A stretch of 64,000 bases of DNA from Amylostereum areolatum. Its lineage: Eukaryota > Basidiomycota > Agaricomycetes > Russulales > Stereaceae. Positions 29,966 to 40,512 of the stretch are shown here, in pieces (the stretch's first letter is position 1; each line of letters starts with the position of its first letter). Under the pieces are notes generated by a model. That model searched no databases, was not told where the DNA came from, and was given only the letters and a program-made list of their open reading frames with translations. Both the position numbers and the translations under genes were made by a program. Location of the stretch: NCBI GenBank assembly GCA_012932865.1, contig SAXG01000091.1:1-64000 (forward strand), read 5' to 3'.

Positions 29966-30367
29966 TTATAAGTGGGTGAGGTCGATGACCTCTGGCTGGG
30001 TGAGGTCGATGACCTCTGGCTCTGGTGTGGGGCTGGGGGTGTTGCCTGGTGTAAGGAGGCGGTGGGTGTGTCGAGTGTCTACTGGTATTTTCTCGTTGGG
30101 CGCGTAGAAGGATTTTGGGGGTTGCTCGAGTTTGTAGCGGTAGGTGACGTATGGGCAGGAGTAGACGTAGAGGTTTCCGTTTCCTTGTTCGCTTATTTTG
30201 AGGCGATAGAAGTGGATGTCTATGATGGAGTCTTCAAGTTCTTCTACGCCGAGGGCGACATTCCAATTGTGCCAGGCCCAAGGGTCTTTAGATTCGTTGA
30301 TGAGGGAGATGATAGTGTCGTGGCTGATAGGGATGAATTCTTGTACTTGCGAGCGCCAATCTTCCAT
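29966..30367 (-). CDS. Element B upstream frame with tandem SUMO-interaction-like motifs
   Basis: 133 residues from the ATG at 30367 (MEDWRSQVQEFIPISHDTII), acidic and aromatic, with LYVYSCPYVTYRYKLEQPP. The C-terminus carries EVIDLTQPEVIDLTHL: two VIDLT motifs in a row, which fit the hydrophobic-acidic SUMO-interacting motif. A 24-bp direct repeat encodes them. The TAA that ends it is in frame with the gag extension downstream, so the two may once have formed a single protein. No family recognised. Confidence 0.5.
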   Translation of the reverse strand: MEDWRSQVQEFIPISHDTIISLINESKDPWAWHNWNVALGVEELEDSIIDIHFYRLKISEQGNGNLYVYSCPYVTYRYKLEQPPKSFYAPNEKIPVDTRHTHRLLTPGNTPSPTPEPEVIDLTQPEVIDLTHL

Positions 30368-30629
30368 GCACGAGCCCCCAGTCGAAATGGTTACTCTGTG
30401 CGGCAAGGGAAGATTTTGTTGAGGGAAGGTGGTTCTGTTATGAGATCGCAAGACGGTCTGCCTCAGTCTTCTCGACCTGTTGGCTGTCTCTTCGTCTAGG
30501 GGACACGAGCCCAAAGACTTCCTAAACCGCTTTCCTTTCGCCGCTTTTACTCGTTTCCTACACCAAAGGTGCACCTTCTACTGTCACCTCTGAGCTTTCA
30601 ACTCCTGGTATTGGAGAGTCTCGAGTAGG

Positions 30630-31284
30630 TGTAACGTTTCGAGGAAACGTCAAGCCGGCACCGGTATACGTGCGCACGACCACAATGTCAGGGTAACGAG
30701 TCACGTACTCTGGGGGCAACGGTCTAGGGCGGCACGGGGGAAGAACAAGGTCAGTACCAGACGGGTACTACTACTACTACGCTACAGTACGTAGGGACGG
30801 TCGTAGGGTGGTGCAAGAGTAAACAGATCTCGAGCTTATGTCAGCAACGACTAGTGCGACGGCACCAAGTTACGACACAGCTGACTAGAAGATGAGGACG
30901 ACAGAGGGAAGCCGATCAGACACGGCGATAGACGAGGGAAAGCAAGCAAAGTCGGTAGAATTGACTAGCTCGAGATAAGGAATATGTACAGCGAGAGCGA
31001 GCCTTATATACACAAAAGGAGAGAGACTTAGGTAAGCAACCAATACACGGCGATCAGTAAGCAGACCAAGTATAAGTAAGCAGTCGTATGTAAAAGAGCA
31101 CAGCATGAGTCAGTATCGTACAGCATGAGTCAAGAGAAAGGAGTCAGACCCGGACCGAGATGAGTCACGTGGGTCCGGGCGGGATATAGATGAGCCGGGT
31201 CCGGGCCAAGGTGGAGCCGGACCGGTGATAAGTCAATAAGTCCTAAAGCGTGTAACCGATGTAAAGAAAATTATAGACCGTTCA
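30630..31284 (-). repeat. Probable 5' LTR of element B (ends approximate)
   Basis: No second copy is present, so this rests on position and features. It sits upstream of the element B frames, has a TATATAAGG promoter element in sense (about 31009-31016), and has near-inverted ends (tgtaacgtttcg on the left, aaagcgtgtaac near 31250). The right boundary could be about 31252 or 31284, where element C begins. Confidence 0.45.
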
Positions 31285-31288
31285 TGAC

Positions 31289-33873
31289 ATCTTCGGACTA
31301 ACCAACTCGCCCGCAACGTTCCAAGCAATGATGAACGCACTATTCAAGGGATTAATAGACACGGGAAAGGTAGTGGTATACATGGACGATATATTGATAT
31401 TCACAGAAACACTCGACGAACATAGAAGACTGATGAGAGAAGCCCTTCAGATTCTGGAACGGAACGATCTGTTCCTGAAACCAGAAAAGTGCTTCTTCGA
31501 ACAATCATCAATCGAGTACCTAGGAGTGATAATCACGCATAACAAGGTACAGATGGACCCGATCAAGGTTCAAGGACTATCGGAATGGCCTACACCGAGG
31601 AAAGTAAAAGAAGTCCAATCGTTCCTCGGATTTGGAAACTTCTATCGACGTTTCATCAAAGATTATTCTAAGATCGCAAGACCATTATTCCAACTCACGA
31701 AGAAGGACCATGACTGGAACTGGACAACCGAGTGTGAAAACACCTTCAACAGACTGAAACACGAGTTCACGTCGTCCCCAGTATTAATTATGCCTGACGA
31801 GAACAAACCGTTTCGTATAGAAAGCGATGCCTCAGACTTCGCGTACGGAGCTATCCTATCACAACCGGATGAAACCGAAAGATGGCATCCGGTCGCGTAT
31901 CTGTCCAAATCACTGTCGCCGGCGGAACAGAACTACGAGATATACGACAAAGAACTTCTAGGAGTGGTGAAAGCCCTCGAACACTGGCGACACTATCTAG
32001 AAGGAGCGAACTACAAGATTGAAATCTGGACAGACCACAAAAATCTAGAATATTTTACAACAGCTCAAAAACTCAATCGACGACAGGCACGATGGAGCTT
32101 GTACCTATCCCGCTTCGACTACACCCTGGTGCACAAACCAGGAAGTACAAATAAAGCGGACGGACTTTCTAGAAGATCAGATCATAAAGAAGATATCCCA
32201 GACAACGATGAACGAATTCTACTCCACCCCTCTATATTCAGGGCTAGAGCCACTGGAAGGGGAGCAGTAGAAGCGATCGGAGACAAAGAACTTCTCAGAG
32301 AACTAAGGAACTTCTCACACCTAGATGATGAAGTTTGAACAGCACTCGATACGATCAAAAGATCGGGACCACGTACCCTCGCAAAAGGAATCGAAGATTG
32401 GAACTTCGAGAACGATCTGATCATCAGAAAAGGAAAGATCTATGTACCACAGAACCTCGAACTGCGACGCATGATCCTAAAATCACATCATGATCTCCAG
32501 ACGATTGGACATCCAGGAGAAATGAAAACTCTAGAACTGGTACAAAGAAACTTCTGGTGGCCAAAGATGATTTCCTTCGTAAAAAGCTATGTCCAAGGAT
32601 GCCCCGTATGCCAGTCAACAAAGAATGTCACGCATCCGGCAAAACATCCACTACAACCTACGGAAATACCAGAACGACCATGGGAAACAATCACATCAGA
32701 TTTCATTACAGATCTTCCGATCTCCAACGGATTCGATTCGATCAACGTGGTCGTCGACAGGTTCACCAAAACCGCAGTATTCACGCCGTGCCTAAAGACG
32801 ATCAACGCAGAAGAAACAGCTGATCTTCTGATCGACAATGTTTACAGACGATTTGGACTATGGAAAAGAATGATATCGGACAGAGGCCCTCAATTCGCAT
32901 CCAAAGTATTCCAATCCATCTGCGAAAGTCTCGGAGTTATCTCGTCGCTCAGTACAGCGTATCATCCCCAAACGGATGGCGAAACAGAAAGAGTGAATCA
33001 AGAGTTAGAACAATATCTTCGAGCATTCTGCAACGGAGATCAAACGAATTGGGCAAAACTTCTACCAAAAGCAGAATTCGCACACAATATAAGACAACAT
33101 TCAGCCACGAAAGCTTCCCCATTTGAACTCCTACACGGGTATCAACCGGTTTTTAACCCGGCAATACCAACCGATCCGCGAATACCGACAGCCGAAGAAA
33201 GAATAAAGAACTTTAAGGACGCATGGGACAACGCAGAAGCAAGTCTGGAAATAGCTGCCAAATTAATGAAAATGCAGCATGATCAAACGTTCACACTGTG
33301 AGATCAACTCAAACAGGGTGACCAAGTATGGTTAGACGGGAAAAATCTTAACACGGTATACCCGAAAACTAAACTAGCACCAAAGCGATTTGGCCCATTC
33401 AAAGTTGAAAAGGTTATAGGACCAGTAACCTATCGCTTAGAACTACCGGCGAAGTGGAAAATACATCCGGTATTTCACGCAGCACTATTAATTCCGTTCA
33501 AAGAAACAGAACAATATGGCGAAGCTTACGAAAAACCACCTCCGGAACTAGTAAACGATGAAGAACTCTATGAACTGGAAACAATAATAGCCTCGAAACT
33601 AGACAAACGGTATTCCGAACCATTACATTACTTCGTAAAATGGAAAGGATACCCAGACTCCGGTAACACATGGGAACCTGCATCTAATCTCGAAGGATCG
33701 AAGACTGCGATCACAGAGTTCCATCGGAATAACCCCAAGGCACCAAAGTTGCCACCACAGCCAATCAGAGATACCAACACAGAAGTTACTGATCGTGACG
33801 AGATCGCTGCAACACCGCAAGAGCGAAGACCAACAAGACGAAAGAAACGCAAGACAAAAGTAAGACATCGGTG
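31289..33873 (+). pseudogene. Pol remnant of element C: RT (part), RNase H, integrase, chromodomain
   Basis: Begins mid-RT with the catalytic YMDDILIF, then RNase H (FRIESDASDFAYG), integrase zinc domain (GCPVCQSTKNV) and core (WETITSDFITDLP; SDRGPQFASK; the final Glu in GETERVNQELEQY). After a TGA it continues through QGDQVWLDGKNLNTVYP, KRFGPFKVEKVIGPVTY and a chromodomain (ELETIIASKLDKRYSEPLHY, FVKWKGYPDSGNTWEP) to an Arg/Lys-rich end. Two in-frame stops: TGA at 32336-32338 (TGG in element A) and TGA at 33299-33301, the latter also in element A. Otherwise the frame is intact, a useful reference for the damaged copy. Confidence 0.88.
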
Positions 33874-34014
33874 AGACTCAACGGCATTCAGGCGAATGCA
33901 CTGCCAACAAGGGGGGGATAAAAACCCTACGGGTTCAACAAGACAGATCACCAATGTCCACCACCCCAAATGCAACCAACACCTCCTCTACCAATCCAAT
34001 CGTCTCACCCAACA

Positions 34015-35905
34015 ATGTCGACCGCCTCCGCCTCGTCTGCAACAGAGCACACCACACTCAGCAGGAACGTACCCTCTGCGGAGACTGCTTCATCGCTCGA
34101 TCGGCAGCAATCTTCGCAATTAAGTCAGTACCTCCTCCGTCTAGGTCAGGACCAGACGGAAGAACAGGGGGTAAGCCGATTAGAAGCACACAGAAGAACC
34201 CTAACTAAAGCACCCGGATTCCTCACAGGTGCTAATGCAATCCCCGTGGCCCGGAGCCACGGAAGTCCCACCGCCCAATTCCCCGATCCTAGAGAGCCGG
34301 ATAGCCCGCATGATAGCCGGAGTAGCGCTCGAACAAGCCAGAGAACGGATCAATGACCTCAAGAGGGAGTCAACCGACGTCCAGAACATCTTGAAGAACC
34401 ACATCAAGATGCTCGACGGAGAACTCCATCAGCTAGACTCGAGGTACCTGACGCTCTCGACCGAAATGGAGGAGAGAGAGGTCAAGCTTCTTCGACGATT
34501 CAGGAAACTAGCGCAGCAGCTATACTCAACGTCGCAGAACTCCGAAAATTCCTTACTGAAGTCGGACATCGAGTCAACTGGCTCAACTGGGAAAGACACA
34601 CCTTCCGTGCCGCTTACAAAGGAGAAATCCTCCGAAGGCGAATGGAAACTACTGGAGTTCCCCATATGTTGTCACGCGACGGCCCAGACATCGACCTTAT
34701 CTTCCATGGACATCACATCTCCCCGGGCTACACTATTCGACCCGATCCCATCACATCCGCCCTCGCCAGACCCCCGTTCCTTCCTAACGCCCCTCCACGA
34801 CCCGTCACCGCTCCCACACCGCCAGGATCCCTACCCATCCCCGGCATCACCCAGATTAACCCCGTCCAGCCTCCCGTCACTAGAAACGGATTACCCGGAG
34901 AGCGATCCGGACAGCCCCTGGCTCCCCCAGAGCCCAGACAACAGACCGGCAATCCGCGACCAGTACCTAGGACATCTTCTCAGCTGCCCGCAATGCCTAG
35001 ACCGCCAACTCCATTCCCGGTATCTGCTAGCGACACTCCCATGCCATGGCACGGAGGTCCCCCTGCTTATCCCTCGTTCCTACATTCGCACTCCGACCAC
35101 GATCGAGATTCCATCGCCCAGGATCCCCGAGTCACCTCACAGCGACGTAAACATGAATCTGTCGACCCCGACGGAAGACCACTCAAGCGAATCAGAGACG
35201 TCGGATTCTCCGATAAGTCGAGCGATAAAGAATTGCGACAAGATCCAGGAGATAATCGAGGAAATGATGGAAACCCGCGCTCGCTGGAAACGAGACCGCG
35301 AGTCAACGGACAAATCGGACAGCTCGGCGGACGAACAGGACAGTCCGATGGACGACAAAACGAAGGAAGTAGCCGAGAATCCCTCGGACAAATGGAACGA
35401 CGAGCCAACCACATGGACGCAAGAGAAGTGGGACGCGATTCCCGCGAAGCCGCGGAAACGCTGCTGGAAATGCGGCGAGTGAGGCCATCTCCGCCGAGAC
35501 TGTCCCCGCCACAAGAACGCTCCCCCTCACTTCTCCCGATCGCGGTCTTGCTATCCCCTCCGACCACAGACTCCTCTTCCTCGCCTTCGCCCGAGCCGTC
35601 CGGATATCAACTACGGTCCAGGAACACTGATGTCCCACCCCCACCTCCGACGTACCGACGCTACCGCCCGCGCCCACAGGCAGCTTCTGGGATTCCTCAC
35701 GCGACGTGAGAGTCTGACGCATGAAGCCGCCCAACACGCCACCGAACAGTGGTTGTACTGGGAGGACGCAGTACTCTGCACTCAACAAGAACCCCCTTCG
35801 CGTTTCAACCACTCTTGGCGCGTCGATGATCTCTTCTGGAAAGAAGAAGACTGGGGCCTGCAGGAAGCGGAGGAGTCAAAGGATCACTGGCCGGAACCTT
35901 GGTAA
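34015..35905 (+). pseudogene. Accessory zinc-knuckle gene in element C (one stop)
   Basis: Exon 1, 34015-34170 (52 codons, MSTASASSATEHTTLSRNVP), joins exon 2, 34229-35905, across the 58-nt intron without losing phase, giving about 610 residues. Exon 2 has the coiled coil (RERINDLKRESTDVQNILKN) and the knuckle start CWKCGE, where CGA has become TGA (35480-35482). After it GHLRRDC and the conserved tail ATEQWLYWEDA remain in frame to 35905. A second ATG at 33954 opens another frame (LVCNRAHHTQQERTLCGDCF) that splices into the proline-rich alternative frame. Confidence 0.55.
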
Positions 35906-36291
35906 GCGCACGGACGAACTCTTACCCATCATGCACTCGGACTTTCTCTTTCCCCCCATCATCACGTGTTAGCATTCATAATTACGACACTTCTTGGACT
36001 AATCACGGACTGCGCCCTCATCCGCACGCATATTTTCCTCGGACTTCTCCAACTGTACAGACTCCTATCGCTATGAGGAAGGCGAAGCGCCTGGTATTCT
36101 CCCCACGACGCGCTGGACGCGTCGCTTACTTACGACTCGGTTTTGATCACGTACGAATTCCCGCTTACGATTGACGGCAATGATTACATCATTGCCCATT
36201 CACATCGTAAGGATAAAAGGGAAAAGCCTCAAGGACACCGACATCCTCAGACTTCGTCTAAAACCAACTCGCACCATCCAAACCAACCAAA

Positions 36292-36675
36292 ATGTCTTCT
36301 ACCCTCGCCTCCTCCTCGCGCAACCTCTCCACCATCGACCACACTCCCCCTACCACTCCTCCTCCCCCGCCCATCCTCTCGCGTACTCCCACGCCCGACC
36401 CACAGGACGAAGAACTCCTTCGTCATCTCAAGAGAGTCACGGAACTCCTAAGCCGTCCGGACGTCGCTCGTGCCATGAAGAGGCCGAGAAGTCTAGACGA
36501 AGAAGCCATGCGGGAATCGAAGGGAAGGTGCGGCATTAGAGGAGTCTTCCGGAAACACGGCCCCCGGTTCAGAAGCCCGGACCACGCGACGACGGCCAGG
36601 ATAGGGCACCGGTTAGGGTCTCCCACGATAGACGGGGAGGATATCAAAGTAGTAGAGGCGTTGCTAAAGCGATAG
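36292..36675 (+). CDS. Small basic accessory protein, intact in element C
   Basis: 127 residues, MSSTLASSSRNLSTIDHTPP. A Pro-rich start is followed by a helical basic core: TPDPQDEELLRHLKRVTELL, RPDVARAMKRPRSLDEEAMR, GRCGIRGVFRKHGPRFRSPD. Element A has the same protein with an early stop. No known domain; high charge suggests nucleic-acid or partner binding. Confidence 0.5.
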   Translation: MSSTLASSSRNLSTIDHTPPTTPPPPPILSRTPTPDPQDEELLRHLKRVTELLSRPDVARAMKRPRSLDEEAMRESKGRCGIRGVFRKHGPRFRSPDHATTARIGHRLGSPTIDGEDIKVVEALLKR

Positions 36676-36750
36676 AATAGAATTCTATCGCCTGGTTTTG
36701 GATAAGGATAAGAGGAGTGAACATCGGAACAAAGAAAACTTAGAAGCACG

Positions 36751-37260
36751 ATGCAACCCACTCAATCACCCGATCTTACGATATTCACCACGACTACCCC
36801 TCACTGGCTCATCATCGTCATAAGCATCATCGTAGGACTTACAATCCTTACCTTCCTCACGTCAATCATCTTCCTTCAACGATGGCGTCGGACGAACGAC
36901 CGGCAACTTGTTCAAGATATTCCCATGGAAGCCATACAATTCAGGAATCTACGGGACGTAGATTCTAGAGAGGGGGATAGTGTTACAACTCCGATAAGGT
37001 ATCTCATTTTCCCTTACCTTATTCGGAAGGACGTCGCTAAACGACGGATTACGACTGTGCCCCAGTTCGTAACCGTCTCAACGACGCGACCACGACAGTG
37101 CCACAGATCGTCACCGTCTCAACGGCATAGCCACGACGGTGCCACAGATCGTCACCGTCTCAACGGCATAGCCACGACGATGCCACAGTCTCGTCCCCGT
37201 AGATACTTGATGCAACCGTCGCTCAATGTACATATGTTTACTCGATCTCCTTTCTTATAA
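36751..37260 (+). CDS. Single-pass membrane protein of element C, running into the LTR
   Basis: 169 residues starting MQPTQSPDLTIFTTTTPHW. The helix WLIIVISIIVGLTILTFLTS is followed by a basic tail (FLQRWRRTNDRQLVQDIPME). From DSREGDS onward it is read through the polypurine tract and about 280 bp of LTR, so the last 85 residues are LTR-encoded repeats (RHRLNGIATTMPQ). The N-terminal 80 residues match the element A version. Confidence 0.55.
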   Translation: MQPTQSPDLTIFTTTTPHWLIIVISIIVGLTILTFLTSIIFLQRWRRTNDRQLVQDIPMEAIQFRNLRDVDSREGDSVTTPIRYLIFPYLIRKDVAKRRITTVPQFVTVSTTRPRQCHRSSPSQRHSHDGATDRHRLNGIATTMPQSRPRRYLMQPSLNVHMFTRSPFL

Positions 37261-37530
37261 AAGGAGGCTCAACGAACGAGCTATTCCCCAGCTCGTTCTC
37301 TTTGTAAATACAGGACTGTTCTAAATAGAACCTCCTCTTAAAACTACTAAAGAGAGCCCAACGTAACTAAGTCGAAAGCTCGCCTAAGTCTTCTGTGAAG
37401 ATTTACTGCTTCGCTTACCGACTTCAACCTTCGTATAAACCGAGACGTCTGGATCATCCGATCCCACCTCTCATACGTACGAATACTGTAGCCTGAGCCG
37501 CTTGTCACGTGATAAGGACCGTCCTTAACA
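36981..37530 (+). repeat. 3' LTR of element C
   Basis: 550 bp, TGTTAC..TTAACA, inverted relative to the two LTRs of element A and clearly the same family. The polypurine tract CTAGAGAGGGGGATAG lies directly before it. It differs from the others in the number and sequence of the internal tandem repeats (about 37075-37200). Confidence 0.9.
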
Positions 37531-38430
37531 GCGGCATCGAGCGTCAACATAACTGAAGAGTCACGTGACTATATGTATCCGAAATCCGCTAAGTCGTGAT
37601 TTCACAAGTAATTGCATACTTAACCAAATTACCTACTAAATTTACCAAGTATGAAAGTAAACTTCTATAGTATATCCAAGAGAACTTCCAAGTCACACTT
37701 GTTTCAACAAGCTAGCCAGGAATTCTGTCCCAAGTGTAAATACTAAGGTATTGCTCATGTTGTTGGTGGAGCCTGTTGCATAGAGTTCTCGTATTGTGTT
37801 CAAACCTGGGTAGTTTATGAGATATTGGTGTATTGTTGAGTACTCATCCCAGTTGGCACGTGTTTAGCCAACGTCACAACTGGTGACAACACCTCAACAC
37901 CTCAAATACAGTCTCAACCATTCAAAACAACAAAACAAAATTCGACAAATTGCTGATGTGAGGACTGTGTGAAAGATATCAAGCAAGTAGGGATTCTGGG
38001 AGGGTGGAAATGAATATGCATACTGGGGATCTGCTTTTATCTCACCGCCGGTGACCGATGCTCTCTACGGTATACACAATGTGCGCTATAAATTAGTACA
38101 ACCATACAGCCATCCCCAATAATGCAAGAGACATTCCTGCGTTGCAGTAAGTATCCAAGTACAGCGACGGGGAGAAGCGGGGGTCAATGATGGCAACAGG
38201 CGTTCAGACAATCTAAACCCCGTGATGTGTACGCATGCATACGTCGACAACTCACGGAGTCGTCGTTCCAACGTCCAAAAAAGAGGGAGCCATCTTCACA
38301 TGCGGAGTTCAGAGTAGAGCCTTGTTGCGATCCAGATGGAATCAGAACGCAACCTTTCACATTTGTAAGTAGGTCTGACCAAAGCCGATACACTGATGGC
38401 ATGCAACTGTCACAGTAATTGAACCATCTT
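37531..38430. other. AT-richer spacer, no gene supported
   Basis: Contains a repeated 'aggtgttg' pattern (minus strand, about 37885-37905) and TATA-like stretches. Nothing codes convincingly. Confidence 0.4.
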
Positions 38431-39682
38431 CATCTCAGCCTGCTCAGGGTCGGCATCTAAACTGACTTTCACAAGTGCGTGGATCGGTTGCAGAGAGGAA
38501 AGGAGTTGTTCGTAACGCGTAGGTGATAGGGAGTGTGCGGCATGTGTGGGAGTCTCGGACAGGATAATGGATGGACGAGTTGCAGGGAAGGGACGCCAAC
38601 CAAAGTATGGGCGAAGAAGGTTGTATCCGTGGTTGGTTTGGCACAAGCAGATCCATTACGACTACGGGGGTCTCCGTCAATCGCAGCCTGCTCGAAAGAC
38701 CCAGCATCTTCAAGTTCTTCGACGTGGCCAGTCTCTTGTTCCGGAGCAATCCTTCGCCAAAGGTTCGTGAGCGCCTCCTATACCGCGTGATCCGCATCTT
38801 TTGGTGTTGGCATTTCCGACGTAAGGATGTCGAGGGTACACCAAACATACGACATATTGTAGTCGCCCACCGACTCCAGTCGCGGCATGACTTTCTCGGT
38901 GTGGGCCACGGTTTGGCACGGTCCGTGGAGTTCCTCCGAACGGTCCATACGCCGAATTGTAAGCATCATTTCGTCCTCCGTCAAAGGCCCGAGTCTATGG
39001 TGCCAATGATGCCGGATGCGCTGGTACATAACATGGACGACAATGGTCGAGTTAGCCAGGAGCGTGAGCGCGGGGCAGGGGTCGCGGTAGCAGAGAAAAT
39101 GACGGCCTAATATAAGGACAGTACGTCAAGCAAGGCTCGAGAAGAAAAGAAACGCGACACACAAATATGAGGAGGGTTTCCATCTGTCCTCGCCAACGCT
39201 TCTCCAGATTTCCATCCAAGGCCGGTCGTTTGGGCAGATATAACGACCATACCGACACCTCTTGACCTGCCAGTGTGAGGTCGTCGTGAGCGCAGGCTAG
39301 ACATACCATCTTGTTCGGGCGAGCGGATGCCGGGTTTTGGAGGTACTGGACCAGTGTTAGTACCATAACAACGATATCCGTGGGGCTACGCACCAGATTC
39401 CTTGTCCATTCGGAGTGGGGGTTATTAGCGAAGATGAGAGCCAGCGCCGTCAATAAAGTAGTGCTGAGACTGATATAACATGATGATGGGTCTCGTGTCC
39501 ACAGGTGGAGCATCCGAGACAAATCTATGAAACTTGAAAGGCTGCAATCCCAACCCGAGCAAGCACTCTGACTTTGAGGAGCGTTGACGCGTTGACGCTG
39601 GGAGATGGCGAACGTCCCCGTGACTTGTCTGAATTACGTAATTCATCCAATCTCGCGCGCTCTCCTCTTGCTGCTCTGACAT
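38430..39682 (-). CDS. Possible multi-exon membrane protein, unknown
   Basis: Starts with MSEQQEESARDWMN at 39682. Coding-like pieces include YISLSTTLLTALALIFANN and TDIVVMVLTLVQYLQNPAS (hydrophobic), a candidate intron at about 39245-39312 (GTATGT..GGCAG), ALTLLANSTIVVHVMYQRIR, then TEDEMMLTIRRMDRSEELHG and LTNLWRRIAPEQETGHVEEL. At least two membrane helices are predicted. I could not join the pieces into one frame with confidence, and the family is not recognised. It may be a decayed gene. Confidence 0.35.
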
Positions 39683-40404
39683 TTGTCCGCTGCCAGTCTA
39701 CCACACTTCTTCTCTTACCTCTCTCCATCATGCCTTTCTCAACTTCTGAATCTGTCAAATTCTGTACATTCGAAGAGAAACGTAACACATGATCTGCAGA
39801 TGTTTAACGCGCTCAGGACCGCAGGACTCAATCGAAGTTGCAACTGAGTCAGTGAGTGCTCCTCTTCCCATGGTCGCGAGTCACAATTTGTCCAAGACTG
39901 AAGAGACTGCGACCAAACTGCGACGCTCGACCCAATCGACGCCCGCTGCCTCAGAGAAAAGCCTCTCCCGGCAAAGAACAACTCTCCTCGGCACTCTGGG
40001 CTCAATATTGACCTGCTCTCGACGGCCGCCCTGTTTCCATTTCGAACGCACGGATCTTCATCGAACCCCTTGCACGTCAACCAGAGACTTTTTCTCCTCC
40101 TTGCGCCGGCTTCCACGGCGCTCCTTGTCGCGCTTCCAGGGCCTCTTGGCGAATGGGATAATCCACAGCGACAGCGTGCGGGGCCAATGACCGAGCGTGC
40201 TCTCGGGCTTTCCAAGCTGTTCGCGGCCTCCCGTCTGCTGCATCCCCCCAAACTCCTTTCTTCTTTGCGATGCCGGCCTTGTTACCTCTCACGGGCCAGT
40301 ATGCTATCTTTTACCCTGACTTATCGCCTTGGGAAGATCGGCGGCGGGAGTGATCCCATGAGCGACGCAGAACCGGACATGTGACGTCAAAGTAGGGCAA
40401 CTAC

Positions 40405-40410
40405 TATAAA
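40405..40410 (+). promoter_or_regulatory. TATA box of the first aldehyde dehydrogenase gene
   Basis: TATAAA 103 bp before the ATG, followed by a C/T-rich leader (about 40440-40510), typical of strongly expressed fungal genes. The rest of 39700-40512 shows no gene. Confidence 0.6.
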
Positions 40411-40512
40411 GACGGGCCCGCTCTCGATGATTCATCCACATTCCCCCGTCTCTTCTTCCCCACATCTCCACATCCTCACCCAGTAACTCTCCTACACTCC
40501 CCAGCACCAATC

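Larger units (their letters stand above)
31285..37530 (+). mobile_element. Element C: 5'-truncated plus-strand relative of element A
   Basis: Homology to element A starts inside the RT (IFGLTNSPATFQAMMNAL at about 31292) and continues through RNase H, integrase, chromodomain, the whole accessory module, polypurine tract and 3' LTR. Gag, protease and the 5' LTR are missing. A and C point in opposite orientations with the element B remnant between them. Many differences from A are C-to-T or G-to-A at CpG sites. Confidence 0.88.

Noticed and set aside
37650..37920. Copia-type LTR
   Set aside because: Repeated 'aggtgttg' and CAACA-like ends were noticed, but no matching second copy, primer site or coding region is present.
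39052..39522. Membrane protein of the basidiomycete DUF6535 type
   Set aside because: Only a weak resemblance around RWRGQMETLLIF. The other conserved parts of that family are absent and the pieces do not join in frame.
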